Shown here in pieces: positions 34,258 through 46,189 of a stretch of 64,000 nucleotides of DNA. The translations under genes and the position numbers were made by a program. Numbering within the stretch: position 1 is the stretch's first letter; each line of letters begins with the position of its first letter. The notes beneath the pieces were generated by a model. That model was given only the letters and a program-made list of their open reading frames with translations, was not told the origin of the DNA and did not search any database. The stretch comes from Opisthocomus hoazin (taxonomy: Eukaryota > Chordata > Aves > Opisthocomiformes > Opisthocomidae), in assembly GCF_030867145.1 (NCBI RefSeq), contig NC_134442.1:7703001-7767000 (forward strand). Reading direction: 5' to 3'.

Positions 34258-36527
34258 CTGTTCTTAGAGGAAGAACTGTGAAGAGTTAGAGAACACTTTT
34301 CAGAGGAAAAGCAAAGCCTTTACCCTCACCGTGTAAACACTCCCCAGCTTTCTCCATTCATTTTCTAGGAGACCTTCCTTCAGGCCCCTGGCTCGGGCTC
34401 TGGTTTGTGCTGGCTGCACGTGCTATGAGGAGCAGGACCTCTGCCCACTGGCTGCTGGGGAGTGTGCCCTGCTCTGCAACAACGGGTTCATGGGCACCTT
34501 GGGTGCAGTGGTCAGTCCTACTGATCATCAGATGAAACCACTCTTCATGCACCAGGGCTTGAAACAAATCAACTCCCAGTGCTAAGGAATGGGGATATCA
34601 GAAGGCAGTTGGAGAGGTTTGGGGTTTTTAAAGCTCTCCCATCTTACCTGGAGAGTTGTCTTGGGTTTCACAAACCCTCAGCATTTGTGCTTGCACAGCG
34701 AGAAGTGACAAAGTCTTGGAAGGCATGTGAAAATTTTTGTGGTTCTCAGTGCACAGAGGGCAGCTGTTCTGTCCCTCTGACTTCTTCTGAGATGCCCTGA
34801 GCTTGATCTGAATGAGATAGAGGGTGATGGCTGCCCTTCGTCACACTGGAAAACAACCAGATGTTACTGAAAATAGAAGGATTCAGTGCAGACCGCTGAA
34901 TGTCTTGTCCTTTCTCAAAGTCTCAGCACCTCACTTCTAGCCAAGGACACGCATGGCTCATTTCATCAACCCAACAGCATTTCCTCCCTTGCAGCATCTC
35001 TAAGCTTCTCCATGGGGCTTTCAGATTAAAAATAAATGGGTGTGAGGGGACAAGCTGGTGTCCTGGAGGGCAACTCACAGCTTGGAAGGACACTTCAAGA
35101 AGAGAGCCAAGTGTCCGAAGGCTAGTCTGATTAAGGGAAAACCAGCCCCACAGACTGCAATGCCCACAGCCCCACAGGGGAGATGAAAGCTGGGACACTT
35201 GTTCCCATGGACACACCTGCAGGAAAGGACCCACAAGTTCAGTCTGTGACCATACAGCTGAAACTCCACCTCCCCAGAGAGCCTGACAGCAAGAATGAAG
35301 GAACAATAGCAAGAACACAGACAAGTGAAGAAACAAGAAAAGATCCAGGGAGGGTCTGGCTGAGAGAAGCCAGGGCAGAGGCAGCCGGGACCTCAGCACA
35401 GCGTCACCCTTCCCCAGCTGTGCACGCTGCCTCCCAGACACCAACATTGCCGGGCAGTTGAGCTCTGAGCCCCTGTGATCTGCAGCAGAGAAATGGAGAC
35501 GTGGCTGGAGAGCTGCCCCCTGGCTCTGCTGGAGCTCTGCTGCAGAGGAGGTGGTTCATGGCTTGGAGCCCACAGCCCTGAGGGCAGAGGCTTTGCTGGG
35601 TGGGAGAGGAGGCAAGGGGGCTTGCTCAGAGGAAGGGGTCTGCAATATGTGGAATTGGTCACAATTTTCTGATTTCTCCCTCCCATCACATTTCTGGTTT
35701 TCCTTTCTACTCCTTCCCTGATCACACGATCGCTTCCTGTACATTTTCCTCCTGCAAGATGTTTCCATTCCCATGTCTTTCCCTGTCAGCACTCAGACCC
35801 CATCCCAACCCCTGTGCACTCACCCTGGCCCTACAGAAACCTGCCAGTTTGCAGGGCGCTGCCTGGGTGCGTGTTCCTGTTTGCAGGATGGAAAAAGCAC
35901 AGGTCAGACTCAGCCTGATGGGTCCAGCAAAGGTGATGCTACTTCTGTCCATAAGCAGAGGAGTGGCTGAAAGCACATTAGGAAACTCCTGGAAGATAGA
36001 CTGACCACTCCAAGCTGCAGTTCTGGGGTCTCAGTTGTCAAAATTAAGAACTCCTTCATCATTTATCCTTTCCCATGCACCAAGTGAAGGAAATTGAAAA
36101 GCAAAGAGCCAGGAAAATCCTTATCTTTATAGCAAACCTCGTCCTGATCTTCTCTTTGAAACCCCCTGTTGGAAATACTCTGAGAGTGAGCTGAAGCTCT
36201 GAGCAGCCCTGATGCACACAGCACCCTCTCACCAGCAGCAGGACCCCACCTTGCTGGGGGTCACTCCTTCCACCCAGAGCTTCTCCCTGAAGAACCACAG
36301 GACCTCCCTGGGCAGGCTGAGCACTGACCCTGGCAGGCGGCAGAGTCCCGGCCCCAGCACACAGCCCCAGGATGCTGCAGCAGGCAATCCCTGCTCTGCA
36401 GCACGTCCTCCTCCCCTACACCAGAGTATCTCTGAGAGTTGTACTTACAGATCCCGCAGGCTGTGCGATGGGCCAGCTCGAGGAGATCCCCCCAGGATCT
36501 GCAGATACAATGTCCTGCAGCCACAGA
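34258..36527 (-). other. predicted intron of OR-3 5' region
   Basis: The acceptor (AACAG before GATCC on the minus strand, near 34258) matches OR-2. The donor region near 36527 is decayed (CCAGTCAGTC). About 2.3 kb. Two intronic stretches, 35100-35450 and 35460-35800, match the OR-4 intron (43290-43600) and OR-5 intron (53190-53620) respectively, supporting a shared origin. Confidence 0.4.
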
Positions 36528-36990
36528 CTGACTGGCTGGGAAGGTTCCTCCCAAGAGTGAGCTCTCAGCGTCCTCCAACGCCAGACAGATGTTAACCTCT
36601 GTCTGCCTCACTCCTCTGCCCTTGCTGCCTGCAGGCAGTGCCTTCAGCCCTGCTTGGCTTTGCAGAGGAGCTGCTCCTGGGCACAGCTGTCTCTCTGCAG
36701 TGCTTCTTGGTTGTCATGAGCTCCATGCTTCCCAGGAGCCCAGCTCAGCTCAGCAGCAGAGGACCAGCCCAAGGCATCACTTTCTCTAGCCACTTGCGAC
36801 TCCCTCGAGGTGTCTTTTGGTCTCCAGCACAACTTGCTCTGAAACAGGATGAAGCAATCACTGAAGTTGCCTCCCTCAGCTGGGGAGAGACAATTAGTTT
36901 CAGCAGTGACATTTCTCCTGTCATCAAAAGAGTTAGCTCCAAGAATCAGTTTGTCTTTTCCCATCATTAGGCAGCACAGCAAGACCAGGA
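36528..36990 (-). promoter_or_regulatory. conserved 5' exon/promoter block of OR-3
   Basis: Fifth copy of the GC-rich block. Core GAGCAGCTCCTCTGCAAAGC (minus strand) at about 36657-36676, then GGGCTGAAGGCACTGCCTGC. The ATG and GTAAGT exon end of OR-4 is not preserved. Confidence 0.45.
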
Positions 36991-37119
36991 CAGGCATATC
37001 TTTATAAAATTAAGAGGCACCAAGTTGAACTGTTGCTACATCGGGAACTGTTAAAGAAGAAAGGGATAGGGTGTGGAAACACTTCTGAGTTTAGTAAGAG
37101 GAAGTGTAGTTAGATCTGA

Positions 37120-37300
37120 GATACTCTGTGTCCTCTTTGCCTCTGTTAACACCAGCAAGGTCTCCCAGGCCTCGGAGCTTTAAGGCAGGACTCTGGAGAA
37201 GAATAGCCAGCAGTAGATGAGGATCAAGTCAGGGGTTACTTAGCAAATTACCCCCTTATCAGTTCATTGAATTGGATAGTCTGCAGCCAAGGGTGCTGGT
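37120..37300 (+). mobile_element. CR1-type LINE linker fragment
   Basis: CCAGCAAGGTCTCCCAGGCC and GGCAGGACTCTGGAGAAGAA match 10630-10680. Short, dead fragment. Confidence 0.5.
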
Positions 37301-38218
37301 CAGCAAGGTCAGCTCATGTGGACGACTGAGCACAGCCACCCCCAGCAGTGGGCATTCCCCATCTCCTGGGCTGAGGCATGCACACCAGATGGAAATGTCC
37401 GTATCATCCTTGATGGGCACAGGAGGGAACTTCCTTCCTGCTGTGTTGTCAGAACAATCCTCTTCCTCCTCCTCTACCTGAAGGCATCATCTACTTGTTT
37501 ACCATTTCTAGGCTCAGACATGGTTGTAAGGATTTGCTAAGGCCAGCAGCCAGCCAGCCTCTGCCACTCTCTGGAGAGGGAAACCAGCAGCGGCCACGCC
37601 TCCTGGGGACACAAAGAGTGACTTTTCCAAGATCACCTTTCATCTGAACCCCTTCAGAAATGTACTTTTAGATTGGATATCACGCCTTGTATTGCAAATT
37701 CTGATCCCATTGGCATTGCCCAGAGGGGCTGTCACAGATGCAGATTGCTCCCCTGCAGATATTTATACTTCGGCAGGTTAATGCTTTTCTTGTTGGTGTT
37801 GTTCTTGTACATATTGCCACTCTTAGGGAAATCACACAAATACTTGAAGGGTAACTGGAGGATTACCACCCTAGTGGCCCTCCAGTGAATCGGTTCCTCT
37901 TTGCCATTGTCTCACTGTCATTGTGCAAGATGTGGTGTGAAAGGTACTGAGCAGAGGGTGGTAATCACTGCTTTTGGCTGGGCTCCTGCTCATACTGCCC
38001 AGGATGCTGTTGGCTGCCATTGCTGCTGGCTCCTGTTTTGCCTAAGGAAAATCAAGGACCATGAGGACCATTTCCACAGAGCTGCTGTCCAGCCACACAG
38101 CTCCTGGCCTTTGTCACCGCAGTGTGCAACTCCTTTGATCAGTCCTTGGGTCTCTGCAGAAGATGTATGCAAGAGTTGCTTTCTGTTTTTTCCAGTCACG
38201 ATGAACTTCCAAAATGTA
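37301..38218. other. intergenic, nothing firmly recognised
   Basis: No conserved frame. A T-rich run around 37770-37830 looks like old repeat, but no family is named. Confidence 0.3.
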
Positions 38219-38790
38219 TCAGAGTAGCGCTGCTATGACATCGGCCTGGTCTCTCAACATCCTTGGATGCATCTCCTCTGGTCCAATGAGCTGATAAGGT
38301 TTGACCTTATCTAAAGTATCCCTGATCTGATCTTCATCCACTGCTGGGTCTCGCCTAGTGTTCGTCCTCTTAGACACCTGGAACTGGGAGACCTTGCTTG
38401 TGGAGTCAGAGGCAAAGAAGACAGAAAGAATCTCAGACCTATCAACATCTGCTCTTCCTGAATTCAGAAGTGGCCACACACAATCTTTGTTTCTTCTTTA
38501 ACTCTTTCTGGAGAAGTAACAGCTCATCGTTATGGCCTTGAACTCCCATGCAAGTGTCAACTCTGGCAGAGCTCTGTTTTTTCTAAAACCAAGCACATTT
38601 CTGAATTCCTCCTTTGTTTCAGTCCTTATTATCAGCTCTCGTATGCTTCCTTTTTTCTGTGGAGCTTTCCCATAAGTCTTCTGTTTCCCCAAGATTCTCT
38701 CCTGATAGCTCTGCTTATTGTCCTGACTACTGACATGCACAGTCTCCTGCTTCAAAGACATTGTCCTGGAAGACCAGCTGTGCTGAGCTC
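38219..38790 (-). mobile_element. CR1-type LINE, endonuclease-RT linker
   Basis: Minus-strand frame: SEILSVFFASDSTSKVSQFQ (the NAFFASVFTSKV segment) and DQIRDTLDKVKPYQLIGPEE followed by MHPRMLRDQADVIA (the GPDEMHPRVLRELADVVA segment at the start of the RT). The catalytic palm is not present. The frame is interrupted upstream. Confidence 0.7.
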
Positions 38791-38879
38791 TGCTGCCCTT
38801 CTATGCTGGTCACATGGGGTCCCCCAACAGAAGTCACAAGACTACGCCAAAATCTGATACTTTGAAGCACAGCATCTGC

Positions 38880-39829
38880 ATTCTTCTGCTCTCATTCTCC
38901 TTGGGAGATTAGACTCCACTATTTCACGGTCATGACAGTCAAGGTTGATACTGGTTTTTTTCACCCTTGAAGCAGCTTTTCCTTCTTTTTGAGTAACAGA
39001 TGAATATGAACATCACCAATATTGATCAGCCTGACAGGTGAGCTACAAAGATTGGTGTCCCAAGCTGTGTTTGAACAAGACCCCCCAGAAACCTCTAGGA
39101 CAATTTGCATGCTGTTGTGGTTCCCTTCCAGTAAATGCCAAGGCAATTAAAGTCAGCAAAGGGACATTAACTCGTTCTTTATCACCACCAGAGTGTCACC
39201 CTTACCAGTCTCTCCTCTAACCCTCAACCACAAGTGCTCACCCAGCCTGTTCATCCCATAGAGGAGCTCCACACATCTAAGAATCTCCTTCACACATGGG
39301 ACACCTCCTTCCTGATCTTTCTGACCTGTCTCTCCTGATCAACCTGTAGCCACCCATCACAGTCCCCAGTCATGTCAGCTGTCTCAACATGCTTCAGCTA
39401 TTCTTCCCTCCAAGTGGGATGAAGAGATGGCCTGCAGGTCTCCAGCTCCTCCTCTCTGTGCCCCAGGCTGAGGCCATTGGTTCATGGCTGGGCTCCAGCA
39501 CCTCAGCTGTGGCATGTCTGGGTGGAGAGCAGACTTACAGAAAGAAACCTGCTACCAAGGGCCCAAGGACTTGTGTGTGCAAAGGCTTTGCTTCAGAGCA
39601 GAGACATGCTGGAGGGGATGGCAGCTGGAAATGTAAAGGAGAAAGGAGGTGTCCACAAAGAGAGCAAACCCTGCTTTTGGCAAGGCCAGGAGAGGGGTAT
39701 GCTCTCTGCTGTGGCTCTGCAGCCTTGAGGGACTGTGGTGGAGGTAAAGCTGATCTCAGGAAGGAAGAAGTGATGTTGAAAATGTCCTTGGGTGTGGACA
39801 TCCTGCAATCCAGGCACACTGTGAAAATC
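38880..39829 (-). mobile_element. CR1-type endonuclease fragment plus 5'-like block
   Basis: The endonuclease text on the minus strand (about 39230-38900) gives ALTLIALAFTG-like, then WKGNHNSMQ and GSCSNTAWDTN; 39240-39829 is the 5'-like block. The whole is the inverted paralogue of 21216-22150. A CR1 (39830-41268) has inserted into its 5' part. Confidence 0.6.
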
Positions 39830-41268
39830 ACAGAATCATTGGTTGGAAAAGACCTCTAAGATCATCAAGTCCAACCATCAACCCAACAGCACCATGCCTG
39901 CTAAACCATGTCCCAGACTGCAATATCTACATGTTTTCTTGAACATGTCCAGGGATGGTGACTCAATCACCTCTCTGTGCAGCCTATTCCAATGTCTGAC
40001 CACTCTTTCAGTGAAGAAATTATTCCTAATATCTAATATAAACCTTCCCTGATGCAACTTGATGCCATTGCCTCTCATCCTATCGCTTGTTACTTGGGAA
40101 AAGAGACCAGCATCTGCCTCAATACAACCTCCGTTCAGGCAGTTGTAGAGAACAATAAGTTCTCCCCTCAGCCTCCTCCAGACTAAACAGCCCCAGTTCT
40201 CTCAGTCGCTCCTCATCAGACTTGTTCTCTAGACCCTTCACCAGCCTCATTGCTCTTCTCTGCACACACTCTGGCAACTCAATGTCCTGCTTGCAGTGAG
40301 GGGCCCAAAACTGAACACAGTACTCGAGGTGTGGCCTCACCAGTGCTGAGTACAGGGCACGATCCTCTCCCTGCTCCTGCTGGCCACACTATTCCTGATC
40401 CAACCAGGATGCCGTTGGCCCTCTTGGCCACCTGAGCACACTGCTGGCTCATGTTCAGCCAGCTGTCGACCAAGACCCCAAGGTCCTTTTTTTCTGGGCA
40501 GCTTTCCAGCCACTCCTCCCCAAGCCTGTAGTGTTGCATGGGGTTGTTGTGACCCAAGTGCAGGACTCGGTACTTGGTCTTGCTGAACCTCATACAGCTG
40601 GCCTCGGCCCATTGATCCAGTCTGTCCACATCCCTCTGCAGAGCCTTCATAGTCTGAAGCAGATCAACACTCCCACCCAGCTTGGTGTCATCTGGAAACT
40701 TGCTGAGGGAGCACTCAGTCGCCTCATTCAGCTCATTGATAAAGATTTTAAACAAGACCGGACCCGAAAATGAGCCCTGGGAGACATCACTTGTGACTGA
40801 CCACCAGCTGGATTTGGCACCATTCACCACCACTCTCTGCGCTCGGCTGTTCAGCCAGTTCTTTATCCAGCAAAGAGTACACCCATCAAAACCATGGGCA
40901 GCTGTTTTCTCCAGGAGGATGCTGTGGGGAACAGTGTCAAAAGCCTTACTAAAGTCCAGGTAGACGACAGCCACCGCCTTTCCCTCATCCACTGGGTGGG
41001 TCGCCTGGTCATAGAAGGAGATCAGGTTGGGGCCTGATCCCCTGGTTGTCACTCACATGCTCGGTGAGAGCACTCGGGATGAATGACTCCATGATCTTCA
41101 CTAGCACCGAGGTCAGGCTGACAAGCCTATAGTTCCCAGGATCCTCCTTCTGGCCCTTCTTGTAAATGGGTGTTACAATGACAATCCTCCCGTCACCTGG
41201 GACCTCCCCTGTTTGCCAGGACATCATCAAGAGCCCGATCCATGATTGTACCATCGAGGGGATGGTTA
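39830..41268 (-). mobile_element. CR1: CR1 LINE with much of the reverse transcriptase
   Basis: Minus-strand CR1 of about 1.4 kb. The 3' end at 39830 reads CACAGAATCATTGGTTGG. Going upstream it covers RT segments: [15 protein letters not shown] (motif A), [26 protein letters not shown] (the FADD box with Ala to Pro), [40 protein letters not shown], and at the 5' end SWQTGEVPGDGRIVIVTPIY. The catalytic Pro and frameshifts make it inactive. It lacks about two thirds of ORF2. It is inserted in a block whose inverted paralogue (21206-21260) lacks it. Confidence 0.92.
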
Positions 41269-41289
41269 AACAATGGGTGAGAGAAGATC

Positions 41290-42295
41290 CAGCAGAGTTT
41301 GAGAGGGAATGTCCTCAAGAGCAGACCCTGCTGTGATGTTCTTGATGGTCATGCACTGCCCTGTGTCCACTGGGTAGAGAAGGGACAGAAGTGTGTCACT
41401 GCAGTTGTGGTGTTCAGTCACTGGTCATCAGGCACCAAATCTGTGTGAGATGCCCTGGGTGGTGCCTGTCACACAACGAGTCTGAATGGAGATGGGGTTC
41501 CTGTGTAGGACCTGTGCTGTCCATGACAGGTGCATGCTGTTATCCTAGAGAGCTCTGGCATTTCAGATAGCACTGCAGGCCTGGATTTGTAAATGAAATG
41601 AAGATTCAGCTGCCCTGAATGAGGTTAGGCAATGAAAGGATGCACCTTAGACAAATGCAATTATACTTTTAAGACCATGTAGAAAATACAGCTCATAGAG
41701 AACACTTATCTCTCCCTGTACCACAGGACTCCATTTCATCATCTGATTACATCCTTAGGCAGCCTTGGACATAAGGAATAGTTACAGGTTCAGTTGTCTT
41801 AAATGTGGGCACCTTCTGTCATCTTTGCTGGCCAAAGGCCTATCCCACCAGCCTCCAGGAAGTTGCCCTCAGATGCTGCCCTGTCTCTATGAACTGCTCC
41901 ATTAGAGCTTGCAGTTACCAGAATGCATCTTGATCACCTCTGGAACCAAACGTGTCACTAGGTGACTGTGTCTGAACATCTTCCTCCTGCCCTCCACCTC
42001 AAATAATTAGCAAGGGAACTGAGAAAAGGAGCTGCCATGCAGGTGCCTGTTTTGGTGCCCATCTGAACTGAGGCAAGAGGAATCCCACCTCCTGTGGGTT
42101 TTGTAGTGAGCATGAGAGAGACCTGAGTCCTTTTGTGGCCCCAGGACTTCAAACCCAGGATGAGATGCCTTGAATTATGAGGTTGAATCCATTCCCTCAT
42201 TAGGCTTAAAGGAGATCCCTCCCTGTCACTTTCTGGTTTTCCTGTTCAATGATGGGGAAAGGAAAGATGACTTCTGTTTCTAACTTTCTCTAAGA
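41290..42295 (+). repeat. duplicated upstream flank of OR-4 (inverted copy of 19900-20750)
   Basis: CCCATCTGAACTGAGGCAAG at 42058-42077 is the inverted match of 19979-19998. Similarity continues through 41290, where the LTR carried by the other copy is absent. Confidence 0.65.
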
Positions 42296-42299
42296 GTTG

Positions 42300-42693
42300 A
42301 AATGACATTGCAGGAACGAAGTGTCTCTCCCCAGCTGAGGGAGGGAACACCAGTGATTGCTTCAGCCTGTTTCAATGCAAGTTGTCCTGGAGACCAAGAG
42401 ACACCTCAAGGGAGCGAGCCCAGAGTGGTTAAAGAAAGTGCTGCCTTGTGCTGGTGCTCTGCTGCTGAGCTGGGCTGGGCTCCTGGGATGGAGGGAGCTC
42501 AAGGCAAGTGGGCAGCACTGCAGAGAGACAGCTGTGCCCAGGAGCAGCTCCTCTGCAAAGCCCAGCAGGGCTGAGGGCACTGCCTGCAGGCAGCGAGGGG
42601 AGAGGAGCGAGGCTGAGAGAGGTTAAAGGCAGCGTGGGCTGAGAGGATGCTGAGAGCTCACTGCGGGCAGGAATCTTTTCAGCCTTTGACATG
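42300..42693 (+). promoter_or_regulatory. conserved 5' exon/promoter block of OR-4
   Basis: GC-rich block conserved upstream of all five family-14 ORs. Core GAGCAGCTCCTCTGCAAAGC at 42542-42561. It ends GACATG at 42693, followed directly by the consensus donor GTAAGT (42694-42699). The ATG at 42691-42693 is the last codon of the inferred exon and, when joined to the acceptor at 44404, is in frame with the receptor (adds M-R-D-Q). Whether the transcript starts within the block is unknown. Confidence 0.6.
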
Positions 42694-44404
42694 GTAAGTC
42701 TCTGCATGAAGGGCAATGTGTGGGCACTTTGTGGAAAGATCTCCTCAAGCTGGCACACCCCACGTCCTACGGGATGGACCATGAGGAGTATCACAATTTA
42801 CCGCATGTAGAAGATGAGGATGTGCTGCAAAGCAGGGACTGCCTGCTGCACCCTCAGAGGGACAGGCCATGACAGCTGCCTTCTCCCAGGGATGGCTGCA
42901 GGGTTGGGAAGGTGGATGTGCAGCCTGGACTGCCCCAAGCTGTCCTTCCGAGAAGGGTGTCTGCACCAACATGGGGCTGTGTGCTGGGGCAGGAACTCTG
43001 CTGCCTACCAGGGCCAGCACTCACCCTGCCCGGGGAGCTCCTCATGCGGTTTTGAGGAGAAGCTCTGGGTGGAATGATTGACCCCAGCAGGACAGGGTAG
43101 GATCCTTCTGCTGTTGAGAAAGAGCTGCATGGGTCAGGGCTGCTCACAGATCCAGATTAGCCCAGGATATTGAACAGGGGATAAGCGAAGAGGAAAGTCA
43201 AAGCAAGGATGACAATCCAGCTCTACAGCTACATGCCTAGTTCCCTCTGAGGATCTCAGGGACAGAGAGCAACTACCTGGCTATGTTTGAGTCTGGGATG
43301 TGTGCAGCTGGAGAAGTGTAGCAGTGTCCTGAGTGCCCGGCTGCCTCTGCCTCTTTCATGCAGAACCTCACTGTGTTTCTCCTTCTTGCTCTACTTGTCT
43401 GTGTTACTGAAGTTGTTCCCTTGCTCTCTCAGTCAGGCTCTCTGGGGATGGGAGTTTCAGCTGCAGAGTCAAGCTCTGATCTTGTGGGTCCTCCCATGCA
43501 GGTGAATGAGGTGTGTCAGCTGTGTCTAAGCTGTGGGGCTGTGGGCAGTGAAGTCTGTGAGCCCAGAGAACAAGTAATTTTTCCCAAAATCTGAAACCAC
43601 CATTAGGACACATGGCTATCTTCCTGATGTGTCATTTCAAGATCTGAGCTGTCCTCAAGAGTGTAAATCTTTAACATAACACAACTGCGTTATCTGAAAA
43701 CCCCAACGGAGAAGCGCAGAGATGCTATGCCTGACCGAGGAAATGCTCTTGGGTTGGTGAACTGAGCTGCAGGTGTCCTTGATTAGAAGTGATGTGCTGA
43801 GACCACAGGAAAGGGTGACATGTTAGATGGTCTGCTGTGGATTCCTCTGCTCTCAGCAGTGTCTGGTGGCTTTTCAGGATAACACGGGAGTGCGATCACT
43901 CTTGATCCTAGAACGGTGCAAGCCCATGGCAGCTGGGCAGCCCTGTTCTCCCTGAGCACAACAGAAATGCTGAGGATTTCTGAGATCCAAGAACATTCCC
44001 CAGGTGAGATGAGGGGAGCTGTCAAAAAACCCCAAACCTTTCAAACTGCCTTCTGCTATCCCAGTTCTTTAGGACAGGGAGTGCAGGTGCTGGCCAGCCC
44101 TTTTGAAGTTAGGAGCAGTTTCATCTGACAAAAACCCAGACAGGTCCCCTCCTATGCCACGCTCATGAACCTACATCTGCAGAGCAAGGCTGACTCCTTA
44201 ACAGCCCGTGGGAAGAGGTCTTTCTCCTCACAGCACATTCAGCAAGCACCAATCAAAGCTTCAGTCACAGAGATGAAGAAAAATCTGACAGAAAGAGAAA
44301 AGAAGGGGTGTGTAGCAGGGGAAGGGTCTAAAAGAAGAGGCTCAGAGAACAATCTCCTGAACTGTCACTGTCTTTTCCTCTTTGGATTGAGTTTCTATTG
44401 CCAG
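42694..44404 (+). other. predicted intron of OR-4
   Basis: GTAAGT donor at 42694 and acceptor TTTCTATTGCCAG ending at 44404; 1711 bases. The OR-5 intron is 1772 bases, with matching internal segments (for example 43916-44060 and 53750-53880). Confidence 0.55.
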
Positions 44405-44413
44405 AGGGACCAA

Positions 44414-45340
44414 ATGTCCAATGGCAGCTCTGTCACTGAGTTCACACTCCTGGCATTTGCAGACACACGGGAGCTGCAGCTCTTGCACTTCTGGCTCTTC
44501 CTGGCCATCTACCTGGCTGCCCTCCTCAGCAACGGCCTCATCATCACTGCCATAGCCTTTGACCACCACCTCCACACCCCCATGTACTTCTTCCTCCTCA
44601 ACCTCTCCCTCATCGACCTGGGCTCCATCTCCACCACTGTCCCTAAATCCATGGCCAATTTCCTCTGGGACACCAGGACCATCTCCTATGCAGGATGTGC
44701 TGCCCAAATCTTTCAGTTTATCTTCTTGGTTGGAGCGGAGTATTGTCTTCTCACCATCATGGCCTACGACCACTACATTGTCATCTGCAAACCCCTGCAC
44801 TATGGGACCCTCCTGGGCAGCAGAACTTGTGTCCACATGAGAGCAGCTGCCTGGGGCAGTGCTTTTATCAATGCTCTCCTGCACACTGCCAATACTTTTT
44901 CCATACCTCTTTGCCAAGGCAATGCTGTGGAGCAGTTCTTCTGTGAAATCCCCCAGATCCTCAAGCTCTCCTGCTCACACTCCTACCTCAGGGAAATTGG
45001 GCTTCTTGGGGTTAGTGTTTCTTTAGTATTTGGGTGTTTTGTTCTCATTGTGCTGTCCTATGTGCAGATCTTCAGGGCCGTGCTGAGGATCCCCTCTGAG
45101 CAGGGACGGCACAAAGCCTTTTCCACGTGCCTCCCTCACCTGGCTGTGGTCTCCCTGTTTATCAGCACTGGCATATTTTCCTACCTGAAGCCCCCCTCTA
45201 TCTCCTCCCCATCCCTGGACCTGCTGGTGTCTTTCCTCTACTCAGTGGTTCCTCCAGCGGTGAACCCCCTTTTCTACAGCATGAGGAACCAGGAGCTCAA
45301 CGGCGCCCTGAAGAACCTCATTCTGTCAGTGTTCTTTTAG
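44414..45340 (+). CDS. OR14-like: olfactory receptor, family 14-like (OR-4), DRY variant and short tail
   Basis: A 308-residue odorant receptor (odorant-gated, G-olf-coupled, seven helices). Start MSNGSS at 44414 fits the paralogues and gives an Asn-Gly-Ser glycosylation site. The frame is open much further upstream, but that part is intron. Family marks: TPMYFFL, Cys in TM3, three loop-2 Cys, KAFSTCLPHL and PPAVNPLFYSM. Oddities: the DRY motif is MAYDHYIVIC, so the Arg that couples to the G protein is His, a change also found in OR-2; TM2-3 has TISYAGCAAQIFQFIFLVGA; and the stop is TAG where the paralogues read CAG, removing the final QQQ-like residues. The frame is otherwise intact. It could be a receptor with weak coupling or an early pseudogene. 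Confidence 0.88.
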   Translation: MSNGSSVTEFTLLAFADTRELQLLHFWLFLAIYLAALLSNGLIITAIAFDHHLHTPMYFFLLNLSLIDLGSISTTVPKSMANFLWDTRTISYAGCAAQIFQFIFLVGAEYCLLTIMAYDHYIVICKPLHYGTLLGSRTCVHMRAAAWGSAFINALLHTANTFSIPLCQGNAVEQFFCEIPQILKLSCSHSYLREIGLLGVSVSLVFGCFVLIVLSYVQIFRAVLRIPSEQGRHKAFSTCLPHLAVVSLFISTGIFSYLKPPSISSPSLDLLVSFLYSVVPPAVNPLFYSMRNQELNGALKNLILSVFF

Positions 45341-46189
45341 CAGCAATAAGCTGCCCCATGTCTCTTCACAAAAGATTTTTGATGTGTCTGGGGAACCTCC
45401 TCTGCTTTGTGCATTTTTCCTGTGATAATTCTCTTTCTCCAGCAATGTCTGCATCCATTCCACTGCTGCAGAGACATGAACACAGTCTGTCTGACCTAGA
45501 GGCACATGTGTCTGTCACAATGGTACAGCTGTCATCCACTGTAAAATCTCTCTAATAAAAGGGGATTTTCATTGTGCCAGTGTCTGGAGGTTGGGCTCTT
45601 CTTCCATGACTGAGATCAGGAACAGCCTGAAGAAATTGCCCTCACAAGGTTGTGCTGCTTTGCTGGGTTTTTGTACGGGCTGTGGGGTGGAGGACATGGG
45701 ATGCTGTGATAGGGAGTGGAACTGGAGTGAGCTTTCACTGGTGACCTGACCACAGGTTTATCAATAGTCTTTTCTGCATGGCCACTTCCCTCCTTCTGCT
45801 GGGCTCAGTGCCTGCACAGAGGGAATAGGCAGCCCTGCTCGACTTCTCTCCTTGTCTAGACCCTGGCAAACTGCGGAACAGGGATGTCTGTAAAGCCCCA
45901 CAAGGCATGCGGATAGGACTGGGTAGGTTCCAGGACCTGGAGGGGGGGTATCTCAAGTAGAAGGCGCACAAGGGGGACAGGTCACAAGGAGGTGTCTTGG
46001 CAATCACCCACGATAAACTTTCCTCACAGCGAATACACCCTTTACCATGCTGAGCTCGAGCAGTGGGTCCATGGGGCCATGTGTGGGACAGTGGGGCTGG
46101 GCTGGGACTGGCCAGGCATTGACAGGGGTCACAAAGCAACGGCCATGGGGTAACCACCTAAAATTGGTGGCTGCAAGAACAGTTACGAG
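45341..46189 (+). repeat. OR-4 3' UTR and duplicated flank, poly(A) signal at 45554-45559
   Basis: AATAAA lies 214 bases after the stop in a context conserved with OR-3. The following flank matches the OR-5 unit (55410-56200) and, inverted, the OR-2 unit. Confidence 0.6.

Noticed and set aside
33713-34267. Antisense frames inside the OR genes (e.g. 184 and 191 codons, acidic)
   Set aside because: They recur opposite each OR because of OR codon composition; they are shadows of the receptor frames.
42302-42574. Short frame ending CAQEQLLCKAQQG, conserved upstream of the ORs
   Set aside because: The DNA is equally conserved in all three frames and indels shift it between copies, so this reflects conserved 5' block DNA, not a protein.
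44165-44413. Extension of the OR-4 frame by 83 residues upstream of MSNGSS
   Set aside because: It crosses the splice acceptor at 44404 and lacks OR homology; the same applies to OR-5 upstream of 54257.
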